Shown here one piece after another: positions 16,501 to 23,136 of a DNA stretch of 43,543 nucleotides. The position numbers and the translations under genes were made by a program. Within the stretch, counting starts at the first letter, position 1, and every line of letters starts with the position of its first letter. The DNA is from DALYCO01 sp964535545 (GTDB lineage: Bacteria; Patescibacteriota; Minisyncoccia; Phycocordibacterales; UBA9973). The notes beneath the pieces were generated by a model, which had not been told where the DNA came from, searched no databases, and worked only from the letters and a program-made list of their open reading frames with translations. The stretch lies in contig CAZHUT010000001.1 in the NCBI GenBank assembly GCA_964535545.1, positions 1-43,543 of the forward strand, written 5' to 3'.

Positions 16501-16622
16501 AAGACGCCGAGGCACTCAAACTTTTGGGTTATCTCAAGCGAATGCAGGCAGATATTGATGAGATTAACGGAAAGTATGATGCGAAAGCAGGGAAAGCAAG
16601 CCCGACAAGTCTCTTGAACTAA
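13506..16622 (+). CDS. Giant coiled-coil protein with an embedded DHH-like phosphoesterase core (1038 aa)
   Basis: The first 310 residues are Lys/Glu/Arg-rich helices. Then comes a segment with the motif order of DHH-superfamily phosphoesterases: ITHDNPDLDANAA (H328, D332, D334), ILLDVGK (D370), EINHHHPDKW (389-392, at the DHH position) and FVSDIDNM (about 433-440). DHH enzymes (RecJ, NrnA, GdpP, PPX) use these residues to bind Mn and cleave phosphodiesters of DNA, short RNA, cyclic dinucleotides or polyphosphate. The third motif reads NHHH, not DHH, which may alter metal binding. Residues 560-760 hold further conserved-looking sequence and coiled coil; 780-830 is Thr/Pro-rich; the rest is charged. 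No export signal is seen. The domain call is mine from motifs; the substrate is unknown. Confidence 0.75.
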   Translation: MPSEKFIQPTDIDIFRKRMSARLEEIDPTILDAVISPADREKLRKDDPLKEGLAVYKALKLKYKDDTTPEGKLLFQKANEQFDQIAAITKHAISLKRDPDAKIKKEDKSVQPEPKVVTPVAPITPAVDPAEEERKKREAERIRLEEELKKAGSTKEILEAKEKMRLEEEKAERYELWLAAEFLEQNGVSEEEISKMTPGARIARAKKFGLEDTAKREAIAKEAGIRGKREILFAREYLSREHGFDEEALGKFGNAKELIAEAEKRAGGKKIADIASELGPIIDQERKEYKAASTSATTPEINRILREKESREKLNAMLDREDLEIITHDNPDLDANAAIYILKVLGGAKNKIGKTIPKGLKTNEPGILLDVGKSHDLLSLKDEQVEINHHHPDKWIKTSSAEIALETLKKLGRIEKIEPWMREFVKFVSDIDNMSYPRPAKGTEREWFTNTYPNTLLGMQHAMPVEVIVEFFKDKKNPYEPFTDAELQKKFKPIGGTKEQTLADMVAHTMKLAEYSIKSTEWHENRSIALGRKVYSNELGKVLYYEPAYSGVDAKGKPKETNDSKMPIKPAHVAYILGYDSFIRSELKDKKGYFISWPDRDLNPLRSRMEKKDPNALIVRGSMILNYPDKDRGTDGAHINEYQFLNYVGLSILNEEQTEISVEYQTRRIVNSQNNIKGKKYENKLNTAATIFNRYIDRVSENIALVEASIEKNKNDKKKAGQNAKLAEKLKVLRNEMALWQAKVAKIEELRGKPESEFKTLYDESKLSKKGTAGEEIEEEGDVVDEDETITGAPTITSKKTGPTTPGPKTPEKTPPSTPTPESSTKKIEHIETISDLEVLKARYIAIERQLAAPGPANIEDSRREYRELMTEHYNIWAQYQWIKKGNVGTAPTPLTFDELRPILQQEKGIASKVAVSNAAPTGSEASPSARTETKEEIVRQREAEFDEYYPDYLPDNIMFGIYSKDSRGNLTHGHVEIEMDGKEYDLEGLENHPKVKAKDAEALKLLGYLKRMQADIDEINGKYDAKAGKASPTSLLN

Positions 16623-16642
16623 GTGCAGGTACGCGAACAGTT

Positions 16643-16651
16643 TGGTATACT
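16643..16651 (+). promoter_or_regulatory. Extended -10 (TGGTATACT) before the 53-aa gene
   Basis: TGG plus TATACT lies 15 nt before the ATG at 16667, just after the stop of the 1038-aa gene. It supports the small ORF as a real gene and as the start of a new transcript. Confidence 0.6.
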
Positions 16652-16666
16652 TACATATATATAGAT

Positions 16667-16828
16667 ATGGCACAAAGCGACAAAGAAGAGAAAATTGATG
16701 AGATCTATAAAGAAGCCGAGAAAAAGCTTCAGCTTATTGCCAAGCGCCAAAAAGAAGAAATCGATGCATACTTAGCAGAGCTCAAGGAAGAGAAACTTAA
16801 AAAGCTCGAGCAAGAATTGAAATCGTAG
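16667..16828 (+). CDS. Small charged coiled-coil protein (53 aa)
   Basis: The reading frame MAQSDKEEKIDEIYKEAEKK... ends with ELKS and TAG at 16828. Nearly the whole peptide is predicted to be one amphipathic helix of Lys, Glu and Leu, as in a small coiled-coil adaptor. It has its own extended -10 promoter 15 nt upstream and sits between two giant coiled-coil proteins with which it could associate. There is no homologue I can name. Its size would drop it below many gene-calling thresholds. Confidence 0.6.
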   Translation: MAQSDKEEKIDEIYKEAEKKLQLIAKRQKEEIDAYLAELKEEKLKKLEQELKS

Positions 16829-16855
16829 CCTTATCAACTTCTAACACCAAGCACT

Positions 16856-19435
16856 ATGGAAAAAAAGACACCTACAACTCCAAACCCGGATGAAAAAATC
16901 AAAATCATGACAAGTGATGAGCGTAAGGAACTTCGGAAAAAGATAAAAGAGGCAAAAACTCCAGAGGAGCTTGAAGCCATTGATGCTGAGGGTACCGGTC
17001 TTGAATCAGTGTACGAAGATAAGATGAAGAAGCTTCGCAAGGGAGCAGAGAAAATCAAGACCGATGGTGAAGATGGGAAAAAGAAAATAAAGAAGGCGGG
17101 TGGTGATCCAGCGAAAATTGAGCCCGCAACAAAGAAAGCAGCTGCAGAAGCTGAGGCTACGACCGAAGAGGCAAGCGAAGAAATGAAGGAGGTTATTGAA
17201 GGAGAGGGATCAAGTTTAGAATCAGAAACACATACCTCACCGGAAATTCATGCAAGCCGAAAAGCAGCAGAAGAAGCTGAGCTTGGTAAAGCTGGTACAC
17301 CAGCGGCAGATCCAGAAAAGACTGCGCCAAAAGCACCACCTCCAACAGCGGAACAGATTCAGAAAACCGAAGCGACTCTTGTTGCTACTCGAGACAATTA
17401 CTTTAAGGTATACAAAGAGTTTGCCGAAGAAAAAAAGAAAACAAACAGCTGGTTCAAGAACATGAAGCAGAAGTATTTCGGTGGTGAAATCAAAGCCGAA
17501 GAAATTGAAGAAAGCAATTCAGAACTTGCCCAGAAACTTCGCGATGCCAAAGCAGCATACAATGCTGCGCTGGTTGAAAAGGGTAACAGTATGGTTGCTC
17601 AGGAAAAAGCAAAAGAAGAAATTTATAAAACCCTTATCCTCGACGAAAAGCAGGCGCGAATCGATGCAGAAGTTGCATTGGTTCCTGAAAAAGTTGCAGG
17701 TTTGGTTAAAGAAGGTTTGGCTCGCTATATGGCAATGGGTCCGATCAAACGCCAAATAATTACCACTGCAGTTTTCACAGGTGTAATGTGGGGCTTTGGA
17801 GGATTGGCAGGAGCTGGTGTCCTTGGTTATGCAGGTTCTCGTGTTGCTCGAGGTATCGCAGGTCAACTTGCAGTTTCAGCCCGACACAAGTGGTGGGGAT
17901 CTCAGGAAAAAGACCTCAAGAAACTTGAAGAAGAATTCAAAACCAAACAGACAACTCAGGAATTCGGTAGTACTCCGATGAGCATGGCAGTGCTTGAAAA
18001 CATGCAACAGGCGCATAATGAAAAATTGCTGGCTGAGAAGAATATTCGCATCAAGAATATGATCAAGGATGGCCTTACCCGAATCTTGGCCGGCGGCGCA
18101 GTATTGGGAGTAGAGCATGGCGTAGGCGCTATCCTGCATCATGGAGACAATATTCCAGTTGATGATCATGGCGTTCATCCTGATGATGGCAACCATCCTG
18201 TTCCTCCTCCAACTCCAACACCAAAGCCAACATATGAAATTCGAGAAATCAAAGTTGATTACAGTTCACGCGGCGCAATTGATACATGGGCAAATGTAAA
18301 GAGTGCATTGCGAGGAGCATACAGTAAGGAAATAGCCGAGGGGCACCTTGAAAAAATTCCTCCGGAATACAGACACATTCTGGACACTCGTGCAGACTCA
18401 TTGGCAAAAGAATTCGGTGGATGGAAGCCAGGTGAAGCCAATGAAAGTTTGAATATGTTGAAGGGTTCATATCTTGAATTCGATAAAGACGGACATATCA
18501 TGTCACACAGTATCCGTGGCGGCACTGAAAGCCTCGGCAATGCCGACGGCACAGGCATCCATGGCGAAACAGGCGAGAAGTACTTCCATTATGAAAAACC
18601 AGTACCTCAGCCCGATACACCGCCAGATGTCGGAGATCCAGACAATCCGCCAATGCCTGATCAGCCAACTGGCATCGGAGATCCTAACAATCCGCCAATA
18701 CCATTAGACAAGAATGGATTCTGGGGTGGAAATGGACATGGTCAACATTTTGAAAGTCACGTCAGTCATCCCGCAGATGCAGGTGACAATACTCCCGAAG
18801 GAGGTGACCATGAAGCATGGGATGGCAAGCATCACACCAAACTTTGGTGGAAGCGACATCCGGACGGCATGCATACACGTCATTGGTTAAAGAATCATCC
18901 AGACGACTGGTGGAAGGGCAATTCCGGACACGCTGCCGAAAAGTTGGCACAACAGGCTCCATACTCACAGACACCATGGCAGCAACCATACTATGATGCC
19001 GGACGAGACATTGATCGTGCATTTGCTCAGACAGCGGAGAACTCAGGCGGTACAGTAAGTTACCAGCCAATCATGAATCCGGGCAATCCGAGCGGCGCTC
19101 CAATCAGCTTCCAGCATATTGAACAGTATGGTCCGAAGCTCAATAGCGAACAGGTAGCGAGAATCCTTAATGGCCCAACACGATTTGTCAGCCAGGAATA
19201 TCTTGATCGATTAGCGAAAGCCGGGGATGCAGGACTTCCATTGTATAAGGTCATTCATGACCTTGAAGCCCATGGATATGCTCCAAACCCCGGAGAAAAA
19301 GTCTATCAGTTCTTGGCTCGAGTGCGCATTGCCTCTCAGGCGGATGCATCTGGATATGCAGGAAGTTACTTCTCACATATGCAGAATAATTTCCCAAATA
19401 CCTGGCAGTGGTTCAAAAACAATAATTTCTGGTAG
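16856..19435 (+). CDS. Giant membrane-associated protein with Pro/Asp/His-rich region (859 aa), unknown function
   Basis: Residues 1-300 are charged, Ala/Glu/Lys-rich helices. A hydrophobic glycine-rich segment follows (TTAVFTGVMWGFGGLAGAG plus VLGYAG, about 302-330), and a second weaker one near 410-430 (ILAGGAVLGVEHGVGAILHH). Between about 430 and 720 the sequence is rich in Pro, Asp, Gly, His and Trp, with a duplicated motif (VGDPDNPPMP, IGDPNNPPIP) and HDDHG-like clusters. The last 140 residues look globular (SFQHIEQYGPKLNSEQVARI, KVIHDLEAHGYAPNPGEK, NNFPNTWQWFKNNNFW). The layout suggests a cytoplasmic coiled coil, a membrane hairpin and an exposed or metal-binding C-terminal part, but topology is a guess. 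A strong terminator follows. Confidence 0.7.
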   Translation: MEKKTPTTPNPDEKIKIMTSDERKELRKKIKEAKTPEELEAIDAEGTGLESVYEDKMKKLRKGAEKIKTDGEDGKKKIKKAGGDPAKIEPATKKAAAEAEATTEEASEEMKEVIEGEGSSLESETHTSPEIHASRKAAEEAELGKAGTPAADPEKTAPKAPPPTAEQIQKTEATLVATRDNYFKVYKEFAEEKKKTNSWFKNMKQKYFGGEIKAEEIEESNSELAQKLRDAKAAYNAALVEKGNSMVAQEKAKEEIYKTLILDEKQARIDAEVALVPEKVAGLVKEGLARYMAMGPIKRQIITTAVFTGVMWGFGGLAGAGVLGYAGSRVARGIAGQLAVSARHKWWGSQEKDLKKLEEEFKTKQTTQEFGSTPMSMAVLENMQQAHNEKLLAEKNIRIKNMIKDGLTRILAGGAVLGVEHGVGAILHHGDNIPVDDHGVHPDDGNHPVPPPTPTPKPTYEIREIKVDYSSRGAIDTWANVKSALRGAYSKEIAEGHLEKIPPEYRHILDTRADSLAKEFGGWKPGEANESLNMLKGSYLEFDKDGHIMSHSIRGGTESLGNADGTGIHGETGEKYFHYEKPVPQPDTPPDVGDPDNPPMPDQPTGIGDPNNPPIPLDKNGFWGGNGHGQHFESHVSHPADAGDNTPEGGDHEAWDGKHHTKLWWKRHPDGMHTRHWLKNHPDDWWKGNSGHAAEKLAQQAPYSQTPWQQPYYDAGRDIDRAFAQTAENSGGTVSYQPIMNPGNPSGAPISFQHIEQYGPKLNSEQVARILNGPTRFVSQEYLDRLAKAGDAGLPLYKVIHDLEAHGYAPNPGEKVYQFLARVRIASQADASGYAGSYFSHMQNNFPNTWQWFKNNNFW

Positions 19436-19451
19436 AGCAACACAAGATTCA

Positions 19452-19486
19452 GCGCCGCGGGCTTCGCCCGCGGCGCGTTTCTTTTT
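19452..19486 (+). terminator. Strong terminator closing the giant-protein block
   Basis: GCGCCGCGGGC-ttc-GCCCGCGGCGC is an 11-bp perfect stem followed by GTTTCTTTTT. Its arm shares GCGCCGCGGGC with the terminator at 10004-10014. Confidence 0.88.
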
Positions 19487-19487
19487 A

Positions 19488-19496
19488 TGTTATGAT
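19488..19496 (+). promoter_or_regulatory. Extended -10 of the helicase gene
   Basis: TGT plus TATGAT, immediately after the T tract of the terminator and 7 nt before the ATG at 19504. It supports 19504 rather than the in-frame ATG at 19492, which lies inside the box. Confidence 0.55.
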
Positions 19497-19503
19497 ATCC
19501 CTC

Positions 19504-21429
19504 ATGCAACACCTCGCCTCATTGAATGAAGCTCAACGCAAAGCGGCCGAAACACTTTTAGGTCCGCTTTTAATTGTAGCCGGCGCCGGAGCAGGCAAAA
19601 CCAAAACCATTACTGCACGCATTGTAAACCTGGTCCATCATGGCATTGCTCCGCACAACATTCTCGCTATTACATTCACCAACAAAGCAGCAGCGGAAAT
19701 GCGCGAACGTGTTTCAAAAGCTCTGGCAGGGGAACGTCACGACACTGTGCCTCACGTCTCAACGTTTCACTCGCTCGGCGTGCATATCCTCCGTGAAAAT
19801 GCAGCACTCGTCGGACGCAATCGACATTTCGGCATTCTCGACGAAAGCGATGCCGTCGGCATGATCAAGGAATGCATTGTTTCACTCGGCCTCGATCCAA
19901 AAGTGCATGACGCAAAAAAGTTCAAGCATATCATTTCAAGCCAGAAAGGAGATTTCATTACCGTTGATACATATCGTGAACGCGCAGCAAGTTTCACTGA
20001 AGAAACAATTGCAAAAGTATGGACATTGTATGACCGAAAATTGAAAGAAGAAAAATCATTCGACTTCGACGACTTGTTGCTCGAAACTGTCCTATTGCTG
20101 AAGAAAAACGCAGAAGTTCGACATGCATATCAAACTCGCTTCAAATATATTCATATTGACGAGTATCAGGACACAAACGAAGTGCAATATGAACTGACAA
20201 AACTCCTTGCAAGCAAAGACGCCAATGGCGAATACAATATCTGCGTTGTGGGTGATACCGATCAGAATATTTACAGCTGGCGCGGTGCCCGTTTAAAAAA
20301 CATGCTGCATTTTGAAAAAGATTTTCCCGGCACAAAAGTGTTTTTCCTCGAGCAGAATTACCGTTCAACAAAAACCATTCTCGCTGCGGCAAATGCCATC
20401 ATCAAGAAAAACACTGTGCGCGTCGACAAGACATTGTTCACTGACAATCACGACGGAGAAATGATCGGCGTCTACCAGGCATACGACCAAACAGACGAAG
20501 CGGAATTCGTTGCAGAAAAAATCGACAAGCTAATCGAAGAGGGAACAAAGCCCGGTTCAATTGCCGTACTGTATCGTGCAAACTTCCAGTCACGCTCACT
20601 CGAAGAAGCATTGATTGGCCGGACCATTCCATACCAAGTGCTCGGTACAAAATTCTACGACCGAAAAGAAATCAAAGATATGCTGGCGTATATTCGCGCA
20701 GCACGAAACCCAGACAATCTTTCTGACATCAAACGCATCATCAACTTTCCGGCGCGAGGTCTCGGAAAAGTAACTTTGGCAAAATTATTTGCTGGCGAAC
20801 AGGCGACATTGCCAAAAGCAGCACAAGAAAAAATTTCTGGATTTTACGCATGTCTTGGGAAAATTAAAGAACTTGCTGATACGCTAAAACCTTCAGAACT
20901 GATCCGCGAGGTGATCAAAGTCAGCGGCATTGAGGCGGAACTAAAGAAGGGAGATGCAACCGATGTCGAACGATTGGAAAATATTCAAGAAATGGCAACG
21001 CTAGCGACCCGCTATGACACTTTTCCGCTTGGTGAAGGACTAGAAAAATTACTCGATGACGCAGCACTTGCGTCCGATCAGGACGGCATTAAGGATGAGC
21101 AGGAAAGTGTCCGACTTATGACGGTTCACGCATCAAAAGGATTGGAATTCAAATACGTATTTGTCACTGGCATGGAACAAGACCTATTCCCGCATGCGCC
21201 GCGCGAACACCAGAGCACCGAATACCGCGAAGAGGAGCGCCGATTATTCTATGTTGCCGTAACTCGGGCAGAGAAAAAGCTCTTTTTGACCTATGCAAGC
21301 ATACGAACTCTCTTTGGCATGCGCCAAGTAGCCACTCCGTCTGAATTTCTCTACGACATTCCAGGCTATCTAACCGAACCGGAAGCTCGGACTAGCGGTT
21401 CTCGCATAAAGACTATATATTTAGACTAG
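19504..21429 (+). CDS. uvrD: UvrD/PcrA/Rep-family superfamily 1A DNA helicase
   Basis: This 641-aa 3'-5' helicase has all core motifs in order: LNEAQRKAA (Q motif), AGAGAGKTKTI (I), TFTNKAAAEMRERV (Ia), IHIDEYQDTNEVQ (II), VGDTDQNIYSWRGA (III), LEQNYRSTKTIL (IV), MTVHASKGLEFKYVF (V) and EEERRLFYVAVTRAEKKLFL (VI). It unwinds DNA in excision and mismatch repair and removes stalled polymerases or recombinase filaments. It is somewhat shorter than PcrA of Firmicutes (about 720-740), lacking the C-terminal tail that contacts RNA polymerase. RsmA follows after one base. UvrD, PcrA and Rep cannot be separated by eye. Confidence 0.94.
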   Translation: MQHLASLNEAQRKAAETLLGPLLIVAGAGAGKTKTITARIVNLVHHGIAPHNILAITFTNKAAAEMRERVSKALAGERHDTVPHVSTFHSLGVHILRENAALVGRNRHFGILDESDAVGMIKECIVSLGLDPKVHDAKKFKHIISSQKGDFITVDTYRERAASFTEETIAKVWTLYDRKLKEEKSFDFDDLLLETVLLLKKNAEVRHAYQTRFKYIHIDEYQDTNEVQYELTKLLASKDANGEYNICVVGDTDQNIYSWRGARLKNMLHFEKDFPGTKVFFLEQNYRSTKTILAAANAIIKKNTVRVDKTLFTDNHDGEMIGVYQAYDQTDEAEFVAEKIDKLIEEGTKPGSIAVLYRANFQSRSLEEALIGRTIPYQVLGTKFYDRKEIKDMLAYIRAARNPDNLSDIKRIINFPARGLGKVTLAKLFAGEQATLPKAAQEKISGFYACLGKIKELADTLKPSELIREVIKVSGIEAELKKGDATDVERLENIQEMATLATRYDTFPLGEGLEKLLDDAALASDQDGIKDEQESVRLMTVHASKGLEFKYVFVTGMEQDLFPHAPREHQSTEYREEERRLFYVAVTRAEKKLFLTYASIRTLFGMRQVATPSEFLYDIPGYLTEPEARTSGSRIKTIYLD

Positions 21430-21430
21430 C

Positions 21431-22234
21431 ATGCAACACCAAACTAAACATCGGGCAAAGAAATCCCTTGGCCAGAACTTCCTCAAATCAAAACCGGCCT
21501 TGAAAAAGATGGTTTCTTCCGCAGAAATAGGCCCAAAAGATACTGTTTTGGAGATTGGACCAGGAAAAGGAGCCTTAACTAAAGAACTTTTGGCTACCGG
21601 GGCTACGGTGGTTGCTGTTGAAAAAGATGACTTACTCATCCCAATTCTTGAAGAAACCTTTAAAAATGAGCTTAAAATCGGGAAATTTAAGCTTTTGCAT
21701 GGTGACGCGCTTGAAATTGACCTTATAAAATCAGGCATTTCAGGCAAAAACTGGAAATTAGTAGCAAATATACCGTATTACATCACCGGTTTGCTTATTC
21801 GACACTACCTAGAGTCAGAAAACCAGCCAAAATCCATGACAATCCTGGTTCAAAAGGAAGTTGCTGAACGTGTTGTGGCCAAAGACGGCAAGGAAAGCAT
21901 CCTTTCGCTCTCAGTTAAGCTCTTCGGCGAACCAAAATATATGGGAACAGTGTCAAAAAGATACTTTAGCCCGGCTCCCAAAGTAGATTCAGCGATACTA
22001 TATATAGGAAATATTCATCATAGTTATGATTCCGCGGACGAAAAGAGCTTTTTTGAGCTTATTAAACTAGCTTTCGGCCACAAACGAAAGACAATTTTGC
22101 ATAATTTAGGTAAAACATATTCAAAAGAAGCAGTGAAGGCTGCGCTCATTGCTTTAGACAAAGGCGAGAGTGCCCGCGCAGAAGAATTAAATATCAACAA
22201 CTGGAAAACGTTCTATAGCTTTTTGCAAAAATAG
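21431..22234 (+). CDS. rsmA: 16S rRNA (adenine-N6,N6)-dimethyltransferase RsmA/KsgA
   Basis: At 267 aa it is the usual length. It carries KSLGQNFLKS at the N-terminus, the SAM motif VLEIGPGKGALTKEL, and the catalytic NIPYYITG segment (motif IV, N-x-P-Y) that positions the target adenine. YFSPAPKVDSAIL and FGHKRKTILHNL belong to the C-terminal domain. It dimethylates two adjacent adenosines near the 3' end of 16S rRNA late in 30S assembly. It starts one base after the helicase stop, so translation is likely coupled. Confidence 0.95.
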   Translation: MQHQTKHRAKKSLGQNFLKSKPALKKMVSSAEIGPKDTVLEIGPGKGALTKELLATGATVVAVEKDDLLIPILEETFKNELKIGKFKLLHGDALEIDLIKSGISGKNWKLVANIPYYITGLLIRHYLESENQPKSMTILVQKEVAERVVAKDGKESILSLSVKLFGEPKYMGTVSKRYFSPAPKVDSAILYIGNIHHSYDSADEKSFFELIKLAFGHKRKTILHNLGKTYSKEAVKAALIALDKGESARAEELNINNWKTFYSFLQK

Positions 22235-22236
22235 GA

Positions 22237-22242
22237 TATACT
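22237..22242 (+). promoter_or_regulatory. -10 box (TATACT) at the head of the secretion-like cluster
   Basis: TATACT ends 11 nt before the ATG at 22254, right after rsmA. No clear -35. It is probably the first promoter of the 15-kb cluster. Confidence 0.5.
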
Positions 22243-22253
22243 TATCTTTGTAT

Positions 22254-23135
22254 ATGCAGCCTACAATAGAAACGTATTTACCAAGCAAATCCTTTCTAAA
22301 GAAAGTTCTTTTCATCGTAGTTTCACTCGCTCTCATCTTCGGTGTTGCAGAGCTTTTTAAATATTTAGGCAATAGAAAAATGGAGCGCCAGGCAGAAATA
22401 ACTCAAACAGTTAACCCGCTCATCGTTAAAGATATCAGCATGATTGATGAAAATCAGGACGGTATTGTTGACTGGAAACAAAACCTTGAAACAGCGTTGG
22501 GTATTACTCCAAGTGTTGTGAGTAATGATACTCAGGCAGAAGAGAATCTAAATGAAACCGATGTCTTTGCCCGCGATCTTTTGACGACAGCTGCAACCAT
22601 CAGTCAGAGTGGGGACATTTCTGAAAGTGGTGCTAGTACAATTGCTGAAAATGTTGTAAACCAGATCGCACAAACACAAGTTGGCGGAGTTGAGTACACA
22701 TTAGCAGATATCAAAGTGGGCAATGATGTGAGCGACACCGCAGTTTCTGCATATGGACGTGCGCTTGAAAAACTTTTCAATGTCACTTATCCGCTTGATA
22801 TCGACAACTCTGTAACCATTATGAGTACGGCACTGCAAAATGAAGACCCGGCAGAACTTGCAAAACTTGATCCGATCATTAAACGCTATGGTCTATTGAT
22901 AGAAGCCGTAAAAAAAATGTCAGTACCTGCAGTGGGGGCAAACTGGCATCTGACACTCTTAAATGATCTCAGCAAAGTGAAGGCGCATATCGAAACAATG
23001 CGCAATGCTCTTTCAAATCCAGTTATGGCTATGAGCACAATGATGCAGTACCCAACAGTCGCAGCCGATCTCGTAGACAAGCTGACCATTGTGACAAACA
23101 AGGTCCCATACATTAATCTTATTAATGCAAAGTAG
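22254..23135 (+). CDS. Membrane-anchored protein, first gene of the secretion-like cluster (293 aa)
   Basis: An N-terminal membrane helix (FLKKVLFIVVSLALIFGVAEL, about 14-35) anchors a predicted exported domain. A calcium-loop-like segment DENQDGIVDWKQN (D-x-N-x-D-G-x-x-D, as in EF-hand and dockerin loops) lies at about residues 64-76. The rest is helical and has no recognisable catalytic motif. I use the ATG at 22254; a TTG at 22248 is in frame but lies closer to the -10. The next gene begins one base after the stop, so this protein is probably part of the same envelope machine. Function unknown. Confidence 0.7.
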   Translation: MQPTIETYLPSKSFLKKVLFIVVSLALIFGVAELFKYLGNRKMERQAEITQTVNPLIVKDISMIDENQDGIVDWKQNLETALGITPSVVSNDTQAEENLNETDVFARDLLTTAATISQSGDISESGASTIAENVVNQIAQTQVGGVEYTLADIKVGNDVSDTAVSAYGRALEKLFNVTYPLDIDNSVTIMSTALQNEDPAELAKLDPIIKRYGLLIEAVKKMSVPAVGANWHLTLLNDLSKVKAHIETMRNALSNPVMAMSTMMQYPTVAADLVDKLTIVTNKVPYINLINAK

Positions 23136-23136
23136 T

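Noticed and set aside
18600..18720. Nucleotide repeat around the GDPxNPP motif as a possible tandem-repeat locus
   Set aside because: Only two diverged coding copies; better described as a protein-level duplication.
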